5,134 bases of DNA. It comes from CAZKXX01 sp964556705. GTDB lineage: Bacteria; Acidobacteriota; Terriglobia; UBA7540. This document shows, in pieces, positions 1 through 5,081 of this stretch. Location: contig CAZKXX010000161.1 of NCBI GenBank assembly GCA_964556705.1, forward strand, positions 1 to 5,134, given 5' to 3'. How positions within the stretch are numbered: the first letter of the stretch is position 1; each line of letters opens with the position of its first letter. Under the pieces are notes generated by a model. It had not been told where the DNA came from, ran no database searches, and saw only the letters and a program-made list of their open reading frames with translations. The translations under genes were made by a program, and so were the position numbers.

Positions 1-103
1 GGTCTGCTTGGTGACCCGCGGCCCTTGACCAGCCGCAGGTCAAAGGACAGACCAGCGCTACAGCCTCCCATGTCGATTCGCGTGGCGCGCCTTCTGCCGG
101 CTG

Positions 104-112
104 TGGTAACAT
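104..112 (+). promoter_or_regulatory. possible extended -10 promoter element for yebC
   Basis: The bases TGGTAACAT fit the extended -10 pattern TGn followed by a 4-of-6 match to TATAAT. An overlapping alternative hexamer, CATAAT at 110-115, matches 5 of 6. No good -35 hexamer lies 16-18 bp upstream of either, so this would have to work as an extended -10 promoter. Transcription would begin near 119 and leave a leader of about 80 nt before yebC. The assignment rests on the motif alone. Confidence 0.35.
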
Positions 113-150
113 AATAGAGTCATTCAGCCATTCGTTCGCACCCTCTCCGA

Positions 151-184
151 CCGAGAAGGCGTGGTGACGTGGCGAGCCTCTCGG
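151..184 (+). promoter_or_regulatory. leader hairpin directly before the yebC ribosome binding site
   Basis: CCGAG (151-155) pairs with CTCGG (180-184) and AGGC (157-160) pairs with GCCT (176-179). This gives a 9-bp stem with one bulged A at 156 and a 15-nt loop. The stem ends one base before the AAAGGA Shine-Dalgarno (185-190), so it could affect ribosome access to yebC. It has no T tract and does not resemble a terminator. No known riboswitch class is recognised, and the regulatory role is inferred from position only. Confidence 0.35.
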
Positions 185-200
185 AAAGGAAACGCCGACC

Positions 201-953
201 ATGTCCGGCCATTCCAAATGGGCAACCATCAAGCATAAGAAGGGCGCCGCGGACGCCCGGCGCGGCAAGATGTTTACGAAGCTGATCAAAGAGATCACCA
301 TCGCCGCGCGGCTGGGGGGAGGCGACCCGGACGCCAATCCGCGCCTGCGCACGGCGATCGCCGCCGCCAAGGCCGAAAACATGCCGGCCGAAAACATCAA
401 GCGCGCCGTTCAGCGCGGCACCGGCGAACTCCCGGGATCGGTCTACGAAGAAACCGTGTATGAAGGCTACGGCCCCGGCGGCGTGGCGCTGATGATGGAA
501 ATCACCACCGACAACCGCAACCGGACCCTTTCCGAGCTCCGCCACCTGCTCTCCAAGCACGGCGGGAACCTCGGCGAGAACGGCTGCGTGGCCTGGGTCT
601 TCGCGAAGAAGGGTTACATCACCATCGAGAAGGGCAAGGCCGAAGAAGAAGCGCTGCTGACGCTGGTGACCGAGGCGGGCGCCGACGACCTGCGCGAGGA
701 CGAGAACTACTGGGAGATTATCACCTCGCCCGAGGCGTTTCCGAAAGTGCTGGAGGCGCTGAAAGCCGCGGGCATTGAGCCGGGCACGGCGGAGGTTTCG
801 ATGCTCCCGCAGTCTTCGGTGAAGCTGACCGGCAAGCAGGCGCAGCAGATGCTGAAGCTGATGGAAGAGCTCGAAGACCACGACGACGTCCAGCACGTGT
901 ACGCGAATTTCGACATCGCCGAAGCCGAGATGCACGAGCTGGCGCAGGCCTAG
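201..953 (+). CDS. yebC: YebC/TACO1-family translation factor / probable transcriptional regulator
   Basis: This 250-residue protein is full length for the YebC/TACO1 family. The diagnostic N-terminus is present: SGHSKWATIKHKKGAADARR (residues 2-21), followed by GKMFTKL. Residues 1-78 should form the N-terminal helical domain. The family block with TTDNRNRT (102-109), HGGNLGENGCV (120-130) and the VF/KKG segment lies in the central domain, and residues 205-240 carry the C-terminal part. E. coli YebC was first described as a DNA-binding regulator. More recent work on bacterial YebC and mitochondrial TACO1 points to a ribosome-associated role in relieving stalling at proline-rich stretches. It should be cytosolic. 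The ATG at 201 is favoured because it gives the canonical MSGHSKW start and has AAAGGA at 185-190, 10 nt upstream. In many bacteria yebC precedes ruvC, but here it is followed by an unrelated exported protein. Confidence 0.97.
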   Translation: MSGHSKWATIKHKKGAADARRGKMFTKLIKEITIAARLGGGDPDANPRLRTAIAAAKAENMPAENIKRAVQRGTGELPGSVYEETVYEGYGPGGVALMMEITTDNRNRTLSELRHLLSKHGGNLGENGCVAWVFAKKGYITIEKGKAEEEALLTLVTEAGADDLREDENYWEIITSPEAFPKVLEALKAAGIEPGTAEVSMLPQSSVKLTGKQAQQMLKLMEELEDHDDVQHVYANFDIAEAEMHELAQA

Positions 954-962
954 CCGACCGGT

Positions 963-993
963 CCGCCCCCCGACGCTTTCGGTCGGGGGGCGG
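963..993 (+). terminator. GC-rich hairpin after yebC, possible attenuator or 3' end
   Basis: A perfect 12-bp inverted repeat (CCGCCCCCCGAC at 963-974, GTCGGGGGGCGG at 982-993) encloses a 7-nt loop. It starts 10 bp after the yebC stop. No T tract follows, so it is not a standard intrinsic terminator. It could stabilise the yebC mRNA end, give partial termination, or act on the next gene, because its 3' arm overlaps the purine-rich sequence in front of the ATG at 1004. Confidence 0.45.
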
Positions 994-1003
994 TGACGCG
1001 ACG

Positions 1004-1684
1004 ATGGAGTTCCTTTTCCGACGACCTTCCCCCCTTTATCTCCGCCCCGCGCGGGCGCTGGCGGCGGTGGCGCTGTGGGCATTGTTCCCCGCGGGCGTTT
1101 CGGCCGAGGAGGCCGCCTCGAACGTTCCCCGGCTCACTTTTACGAAGGTGCTCGAAGGGAGCTTCCCCGAATATCTCGCCATCACCGTGGATGCGAACGG
1201 CAAGGGGACGTACGACGGGCGCAAGCTGGAGGCGCCGGCCGAGGCGCGTCCGCTGAAGCTGAAGCCGGGCACGACCCGGCAGATTTTCGACCTCGTCGCC
1301 GCCCTCAATTACTTCGAGACCGACGACCTCGAAAGCGGCCGGCGGGTCGCGAACCTGGGACTGAAGACTTTCATCTACGAGGCAGACGGGCGGCGGAACG
1401 AGGCGAAGTTCAACTACACACGGCGGCGCGAGGCCCAGCAACTGACCGAGCTGTTCGAGAGGCTTTNNNNNNNNNNCGCCGCGCTCGAATACGCCATCCG
1501 CTTTGACCACCTGAGCCTGCCGGGCGAGCTGCGGCAGATCGAGGCGGACTTGCGACGCAACGCTCTGACCGAGCCGGAACTGCTGACGCCGGCGCTCGAG
1601 CAGATCGCCCAGAACCGCCGCTTCCTGAACCTGGCGCAGACGCGCGCGCAAAACCTCCTGGCGCGCATCCAGCAGGGGGAGTGA
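1004..1684 (+). CDS. exported protein of unknown function (interrupted by an N gap)
   Basis: I do not recognise this 226-residue protein with confidence. Residues 1-34 look like a Sec signal peptide: an unusually long Arg-rich n-region, a hydrophobic core (ALAAVALWALFPA) and a likely cleavage site at VSA|EE (34/35), so it should act in the periplasm or outside the cell. Residues 45-138 look like a small beta-rich domain (FPEYLAITVDANGKGTY, then LKLKPGTTRQIFDLVAALNYFETDDLE, then KTFIYEADGRRNEAKF). This loosely recalls DUF6438-like domains, which is a weak impression. Residues 140-226 are helical and charged, possibly coiled coil. Ten Ns (1467-1476) make residues 155-158 unknown. Both flanks read sensibly in one frame, so the gene is probably intact if the true gap length is 1 modulo 3. 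ATG 1004 is chosen because GGTGA (992-996) precedes it by 7 nt and a signal peptide follows. It may be co-transcribed with yebC, 50 bp upstream, subject to the hairpin between them. Confidence 0.8.
   Translation: MEFLFRRPSPLYLRPARALAAVALWALFPAGVSAEEAASNVPRLTFTKVLEGSFPEYLAITVDANGKGTYDGRKLEAPAEARPLKLKPGTTRQIFDLVAALNYFETDDLESGRRVANLGLKTFIYEADGRRNEAKFNYTRRREAQQLTELFERLXXXXAALEYAIRFDHLSLPGELRQIEADLRRNALTEPELLTPALEQIAQNRRFLNLAQTRAQNLLARIQQGE
1467..1476. other. assembly gap (10 Ns) inside a gene
   Basis: Exactly ten ambiguous bases lie inside the exported-protein gene. A fixed run of ten is a common placeholder for a scaffold join, so the true length is uncertain. Reading-frame agreement on both sides implies the real sequence is 1 modulo 3 long if the gene is unbroken. 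Confidence 0.95.
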
Positions 1685-1687
1685 CCG

Positions 1688-1703
1688 CCGACCAGCCGGT
1701 CGG
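1688..1703 (+). other. small hairpin after the exported-protein gene
   Basis: CCGACC (1688-1693) and GGTCGG (1698-1703) form a 6-bp stem around a 4-nt loop, beginning 3 bp after the stop codon. No T tract follows, so termination here is uncertain. The rest of the spacer up to 1820 holds some -10-like hexamers (TAGATT at 1772, TAGGAT at 1782) but no convincing -35 partner. Confidence 0.25.
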
Positions 1704-1820
1704 TCGAAACCCCGCACAATTCAACGATTTGCCGCGCCTTCCGTGGAAACCTTCTGTCTCGCTCCAGCGTCTAGATTAGTGTAGGATGGGCTCAGCGTGT
1801 TCACCGGGCGTGTGCGTCCG

Positions 1821-1828
1821 GGAGGTGA
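1821..1828 (+). promoter_or_regulatory. near-perfect ribosome binding site for the DUF6600 protein
   Basis: GGAGGTGA is an 8-base match to the complement of the 16S rRNA 3' end, with its GGAGG core ending 6 nt before ATG 1832. It is the strongest Shine-Dalgarno in the window, which fixes this start and suggests efficient translation. Confidence 0.85.
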
Positions 1829-1831
1829 GCC

Positions 1832-3700
1832 ATGAAACCCCCAGGAGCAACGATTGGGCTGGCAGCCGTGACGCTTGCGGCGGCCTTCGCGTTTTCTGCG
1901 GCGGCCGAGGAGTATTCGCGCGTGCGCATCGTCCGCCTGAGCTTTGTGGAAGGCACGGTCAGCGTGCAGCGGCCGGACGTGGACCAGTGGGCCGCGGCCT
2001 GGGTGAATACGCCCCTTCAGGAAGGGTTCAAAGTTGCAACCGACCGGGAGAGTTTCGCGGAAGTTGAATTTGAAAACGGCTCGACGGCGCGACTCGGTCA
2101 GCAGACGCTCCTCGAATTCGTGCATCTCCTGCTGATGTCGGAAGGCGGGAAAGTGAACCGCCTGCGCCTGCATCAGGGTTATGCCACGTTCAGCTTCGAC
2201 CCCGAGCGCGGAGATTTCTACGAGGTCTATGCGGGCGAGACGACGCTCAAGCCCGGCGCCAAAGCGCGTTTCCGTGTGGACTTTGAGGGCGGCGACCTGC
2301 TCCTGAAGGTCTTTCGCGGGTCGGTCGAAATCGCGAGCCCTTACGGTACCGGCGAGGTCGGCGAGGGCGCCACGCTCGAATTGCGCCCGCAGGAAGACCC
2401 TGCTTTTGCTGTTACGCAGGCGCTGACGCTTGACCCGTGGGACGAGTGGGTCGAACAGCGCGAACAGCAGGTGCGGTTGGCGCGCCATCATTCCGCACCC
2501 AACCTCTATTCGAACAACGCCACGGACATCCTCTGGGGATGGAGCGACCTCGGCCTGCACGGCAACTGGGTTTATTTGCCAGCTTACGGGCACGTCTGGT
2601 CGCCCAACGTCGGCTACGGCTGGTCTCCCTACCGCTACGGCCGCTGGACCTACTATCCGGGGATCGGGTTTGTGTGGATTCCCGCGGAGCCCTGGGGCTG
2701 GCTGCCCTACCATTACGGACAGTGGCATTACGTCTCGGGCATCGGCTGGTGCTGGATGCCGGGCAGCTTCGGCGCGTGGTCGCCGGCGCTGGTGACGTGG
2801 TATCGCGGGCCGGGCTGGGTCGGCTGGGGGCCGCGAGGCACGAGCGTTTCGGATTGTCCCGACCCGCAGGGGTGCGCGACCGTCGTTGAAGAGCAGACCC
2901 TCACGCGCGGCCAGCCGGTTACGCCAGAACGCATCCTGGACCGCCATCCGCGGACGGCCCGCCAACTCGACCGGCTGGAGCTGGAACCCGAAAATCTGGC
3001 GCGCCTGCCGGGCGAACCGCTTTCGATTCCAGTGATTCAGCGTGAAGCGGTCGGCGGCACGGGAAGCGTGGCCGGCGCGGAAGGTGCCCGACCGGCGCGA
3101 ATTCCTCGCGCGACGGGGGGCGAGAGCGGCATCGTCTATGACCCGGACGGGGGCCGTTTCGTGAACCATCCCACCCTCGGCGCGCGCTCTCCAGCGCCCT
3201 CCTCGGCGCCGGCAGGCGCGTGGCCGCGACCCGCGAGAACCGCGGGCGCTGTGGCGTCAGCAACGGGCGGCGCGGAGGAGAGCACTTCCACAGAGACTTC
3301 TTCGAGTCCGCGGGACGCGCGCACGGCGTGGGAAAGCATCATCACACCGCCCAGCGGGTCGGCCGGAGGAGCTTCCGGCCGGGCTCCGCGCGCGGGAGGG
3401 GAGCCGCAGCCGGCGCCAGCGACCGGCTCGCGGGAGGCGACCGCGCCGTCTCGGACGCGCGATTCCTCTCCGTCTCCCGGCGTTCGTCCGTCCCGTTCGA
3501 ACGACTCGCCCTCGCCGAGCCCCGGCGGTAGTTTCGGCTCGGTTGGCGGGTCTTCGGGCAGCTCGAGCAGTGGAGGGAGCTCCGGCGGCGTCCGCGGTTC
3601 GTTCGGCGGCGGCGGAGGCAGCACGGGTGGCGGGGGCGGTGGCGCAACCAGGCCCAGCGGAGGAGGCAGCTCGGGCTCGACGACACGCCCGCCAAGATAA
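1832..3700 (+). CDS. exported FecR-domain / DUF6600-type protein with Gly/Ser/Pro-rich tail
   Basis: This 622-residue protein has four parts. Residues 1-25 form a Sec signal peptide with likely cleavage at AAA|EE. Residues about 33-185 resemble a FecR-type beta domain (FVEGTVSVQRP, then AEVEFENGSTARLGQ, then FRGSVEIASPYG). Residues 243-334 are rich in Trp, Tyr and Gly and match the DUF6600 pattern: three consecutive 26-residue units, then VTWYRGPGWVGWGP. Residues about 335-622 become low complexity, ending in a Gly/Ser tract. In classical systems FecR is a membrane-anchored anti-sigma regulator. Here there is no internal membrane helix and no neighbouring sigma factor, so I infer a soluble periplasmic or surface role, perhaps binding envelope polymers; the biochemical function is unknown. 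C342 and C348, exported with the chain, could form a disulphide. The gene ends 29 bp before a strong terminator and is likely the last gene of the plus-strand block. Confidence 0.88.
   Translation: MKPPGATIGLAAVTLAAAFAFSAAAEEYSRVRIVRLSFVEGTVSVQRPDVDQWAAAWVNTPLQEGFKVATDRESFAEVEFENGSTARLGQQTLLEFVHLLLMSEGGKVNRLRLHQGYATFSFDPERGDFYEVYAGETTLKPGAKARFRVDFEGGDLLLKVFRGSVEIASPYGTGEVGEGATLELRPQEDPAFAVTQALTLDPWDEWVEQREQQVRLARHHSAPNLYSNNATDILWGWSDLGLHGNWVYLPAYGHVWSPNVGYGWSPYRYGRWTYYPGIGFVWIPAEPWGWLPYHYGQWHYVSGIGWCWMPGSFGAWSPALVTWYRGPGWVGWGPRGTSVSDCPDPQGCATVVEEQTLTRGQPVTPERILDRHPRTARQLDRLELEPENLARLPGEPLSIPVIQREAVGGTGSVAGAEGARPARIPRATGGESGIVYDPDGGRFVNHPTLGARSPAPSSAPAGAWPRPARTAGAVASATGGAEESTSTETSSSPRDARTAWESIITPPSGSAGGASGRAPRAGGEPQPAPATGSREATAPSRTRDSSPSPGVRPSRSNDSPSPSPGGSFGSVGGSSGSSSSGGSSGGVRGSFGGGGGSTGGGGGGATRPSGGGSSGSTTRPPR
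2558..2791 (+). repeat. three tandem 26-residue (78-bp) aromatic repeats
   Basis: Residues 243-268, 269-294 and 295-320 of the DUF6600 protein align without gaps. The shared pattern is [HY]-G-x-W-x-[YV] near the start, G-x-x-W-x-P at positions 11-16, and [GA]-W-[SL]-P at positions 21-24. The second and third units are closest (YGRWTYYPGIGFVWIP against YGQWHYVSGIGWCWMP). The repeat is clear in protein but diverged in DNA, so it is an old structural repeat rather than a recent duplication. Confidence 0.85.
3527..3697 (+). repeat. Gly/Ser low-complexity tract at the C-terminus
   Basis: Residues 566-622 of the DUF6600 protein are almost entirely Gly and Ser with occasional Arg, Thr, Phe and Pro, including runs of five and six glycines. 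The preceding stretch from about residue 450 is rich in Pro, Ser, Ala and Arg. It is expected to be disordered and flexible. The GGC/GGA/AGC-type codons make the DNA internally repetitive, which also opens long misleading frames on the other strand. Confidence 0.8.
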
Positions 3701-3729
3701 CTTCGCAACTCGTCGCAATCTTTCTCTTC

Positions 3730-3760
3730 AGCGGCGCTCAAAGAGCGCCGCTTTTCTTTT
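3730..3760 (+). terminator. rho-independent terminator of the plus-strand genes
   Basis: A perfect 10-bp stem (AGCGGCGCTC at 3730-3739, GAGCGCCGCT at 3743-3752) has a 3-nt AAA loop and runs into TTTTCTTTT (3752-3760). It lies 29 bp after the DUF6600 gene and 33 bp beyond the end of the convergent amrB. Read on the minus strand the stem is followed by GAAGAGAAAG rather than T residues, so it should serve the plus strand mainly. Confidence 0.9.
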
Positions 3761-3793
3761 GGACTGTTGCTGAAACGTCCGGAACCTGGCGGG

Positions 3794-4618
3794 TCAGGAA
3801 ACGATGATGCCGGCGTAACCGACCACGGCGCTGCGGTCGCCGCTCGTATCGGCCGAAGTGGCGTATTTGACAAGTTCGGCGCGCGTCGCGCCCAGTTCGC
3901 GCGCTGCGGTGAGCATGGCGATCGTGGGGCCGTAGCCGCACATCGAAATTTCCTCGCGGCGAATGACGTCGTAGAGCCCCTTCGGATCGAGCTCCAGAAT
4001 ACGCTCGATCGCCTTGCGGTCCTTGACGCGGGTAATCGCGTCGGGCTCGTAGTGGTTCATGTCGCTGGAGGCCACGATGAGAAACGGCTGGCTCGCCTCG
4101 CGCGCCGCCTGCGCCAGGCCATGCCCGAGCGCTTCGAGCGAAGCGTAGCCGCCCGTGCCGATGGCGATGGGGACGAAGCGGAAGTCCTTTTCGAGGTGCT
4201 GGAGGAAGGGAAGCTGCACTTCGAGCGAGTGCTCGTCGGCGTGGGCGGCGGAATCCTCCATCACCAGATGGCACGCGCGGCGGACGGCCTGCGCGAGTTC
4301 CGCGTCAATCGGCGCGTCGCCGAGCGGCGTCCGCCACGCGCCGCTCGACATGATGGCCAGCGGCGCGCCGCGCCCCGTGTGGTTGGGGCAGAGAATCAGG
4401 TACGAGGAAAATCTCGGCAGGCGGCGATAGACGGCTCCGGCGACGTGGCCGGAATACATGTAACCGGCGTGCGGGACCACGCAGCCCAGCGCCGATTCGA
4501 GGCGCTCGGCCTTCGCGGGGTCGCCGGTGTGCTTTTCGAGTTCGCGGACCAGCGAATCGGCCCGGCCCGGATAAAAGCGCCCCGCGACGGCGGGCATGCG
4601 GACCGTCATCGAAGGCAT
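3794..4618 (-). CDS. amrB: AmmeMemoRadiSam system protein B (MEMO1 family)
   Basis: This 274-residue protein is of normal length for the MEMO1/AmrB family, which is related in fold to class III extradiol dioxygenases. The N-terminal signature MPAVAGRFYPG (residues 8-18) is present. The conserved pocket residues follow in order: H50 (VVPHAGYMYSG), H80 (CPNHTGRG), E129-H130 (EHSLEVQLPFL), D186 and H189 (SSDMNHYE) and C227 (MCGYGPT). These correspond to the human MEMO1 residues H49, H81, D189, H192 and C244 implicated in metal binding. It should be cytosolic. Family members are often encoded near an AMMECR1-domain protein (AmrA) and a radical SAM protein; neither is in the window, and the reaction is not settled. 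ATG 4618 is preferred because an in-frame TAG lies 12 nt upstream and a promoter ends just before it. ATG 4609 (residue 4) is the alternative. There is no Shine-Dalgarno. It is convergent with the DUF6600 gene and 74 bp downstream of the small minus-strand gene. Confidence 0.95.
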   Translation of the reverse strand: MPSMTVRMPAVAGRFYPGRADSLVRELEKHTGDPAKAERLESALGCVVPHAGYMYSGHVAGAVYRRLPRFSSYLILCPNHTGRGAPLAIMSSGAWRTPLGDAPIDAELAQAVRRACHLVMEDSAAHADEHSLEVQLPFLQHLEKDFRFVPIAIGTGGYASLEALGHGLAQAAREASQPFLIVASSDMNHYEPDAITRVKDRKAIERILELDPKGLYDVIRREEISMCGYGPTIAMLTAARELGATRAELVKYATSADTSGDRSAVVGYAGIIVS

Positions 4619-4624
4619 GGAGAA

Positions 4625-4654
4625 ATGCTAGTCCCCGGCGAAACGGGCTGTCAA
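4625..4654 (-). promoter_or_regulatory. sigma70-type promoter of amrB, probably giving a leaderless mRNA
   Basis: On the minus strand, TTGACA (4654-4649) is a perfect -35 and TAGCAT (4630-4625) a 4-of-6 -10, with an 18-bp spacer. Only six bases (TTCTCC) separate the -10 from the ATG at 4618. The usual start site about 7 nt beyond the -10 therefore falls on the first base of the start codon. This agrees with the absence of any Shine-Dalgarno. Confidence 0.7.
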
Positions 4655-4692
4655 GCCGCCGCGCGGAGACGATTGGAGGGTGAAAAGGAAGG

Positions 4693-4998
4693 CTACTCCG
4701 CGTCGTCTTTCACGCTGATGCGGAGGGAGCGAAGGAATTCGTTGTCGCGATTGGTCAGGCGCAGATCGCCTCGTGCCTGCGCGGGCACGCGACGTTCGGG
4801 GTCGAGCTTCTGCCGATGGGTGATGTGAGTCTCGCGCTTGTTGAACCCGATGGTGACTTCGAGAACGAGGAAGAGGTCGTAGCCGGCGGCGCGGATGCGT
4901 CCCAGAACGTCGGCGATCCGCTCCGAGTCGGAGACGGAATCGTTGATGGCGTGGCCCAGTTCTTTGACCAGCCGCTTGAAGTTATCTTCGAGTTCCAG
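4693..4998 (-). CDS. small helical protein of unknown function, probable CTG start
   Basis: This 101-codon frame encodes a charged, mostly helical protein without signal peptide or membrane helix. It reads LEDNFKRLVKELGHAIND, then SERIADVLGRIRAAGYDLFL (residues 25-44), VLEVTIGFNKRE, a basic linker, and LTNRDNEFLRSLRIS near the end. I cannot name a family. Codon use with G/C third positions and a protein-like composition support real coding. There is no ATG, GTG or TTG in frame: an in-frame TGA (5004-5002) lies two codons before the first plausible residues, and the first usable codon is CTG (4998-4996). GGGTGA (5007-5002) precedes it by 3 nt, a good fit to the GGTGA part of the Shine-Dalgarno. 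The alternative is one extra T in the TTT at 5001-4999: removing it would join GTG 5005 to the frame (M-I-L-E-L-E-D). A strong promoter lies about 40 bp upstream. It could be co-transcribed with amrB, which also has its own promoter. Confidence 0.72.
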   Translation of the reverse strand: MELEDNFKRLVKELGHAINDSVSDSERIADVLGRIRAAGYDLFLVLEVTIGFNKRETHITHRQKLDPERRVPAQARGDLRLTNRDNEFLRSLRISVKDDAE

Positions 4999-5036
4999 AA
5001 ATCACCCGAACGCTCTGTTTTGACCGCCAGCAGGCG

Positions 5037-5066
5037 ATTTTACGGGCCGCGCTCAAACCGTGTCAA
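5037..5066 (-). promoter_or_regulatory. near-consensus sigma70 promoter of the small minus-strand gene
   Basis: TTGACA (5066-5061) is a perfect -35 and TAAAAT (5042-5037) a 5-of-6 -10, with an 18-bp spacer. The predicted start near 5030 gives a leader of roughly 30 nt ending at the GGGTGA ribosome binding site and CTG. It is the best promoter in the window and has the same spacer length as the amrB promoter. Confidence 0.8.
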
Positions 5067-5081
5067 GATTAATCACTTGAC
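5062..5081. promoter_or_regulatory. inverted repeat overlapping the -35, possible operator
   Basis: GTCAAG (5062-5067) and CTTGAC (5076-5081) form a 6-bp inverted repeat around an 8-bp AT-rich spacer (ATTAATCA). The dyad covers the -35 hexamer of the small-gene promoter and the bases just upstream, as expected for a dimeric repressor or activator site. No regulator is encoded nearby to link to it. Part of the symmetry comes from the TTGAC of the -35 itself, so chance is possible. Confidence 0.35.

Noticed and set aside
1..53. Nested inverted repeats (GGTCTG/CAGACC and TTGACC/GGTCAA), considered as a tRNA or structured RNA
   Set aside because: There is no T-arm, anticodon arm or CCA geometry. 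The outer 6-bp arms are separated by a very asymmetric interior, so chance pairing is likely.
1..71. Possible minus-strand gene start (MGGCSAGLSFDLRLVK...) running off the left edge
   Set aside because: Only 23 codons are visible, no Shine-Dalgarno precedes the ATG at 71 and no family is recognisable. It cannot be supported from this window.
120..1082. Long minus-strand open frame opposite yebC
   Set aside because: It is antisense to an unambiguous yebC, has Arg/Gly/Leu-rich composition typical of GC-rich antisense frames, and shows no recognisable domain.
1772..1787. -10-like hexamers TAGATT, TAGTGT and TAGGAT before the DUF6600 gene
   Set aside because: None has a credible -35 at proper spacing, so a promoter cannot be assigned to any of them.
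1721..3169. 482-codon minus-strand open frame opposite the DUF6600 gene
   Set aside because: The sense strand has a strong Shine-Dalgarno, signal peptide and recognisable repeats. The antisense product has Arg/Ala/Pro-rich shadow composition.
3136..3873. Minus-strand frame encoding long polyproline runs
   Set aside because: The prolines are the reverse complement of the Gly-rich codons of the DUF6600 tail, and the frame crosses the terminator. A link to YebC relief of polyproline stalling is tempting but unsupported.
3767..4828. 353-codon plus-strand frame opposite amrB
   Set aside because: It is antisense to amrB, whose full set of family motifs is intact. The frame also runs through the minus-strand promoter and into the small gene.
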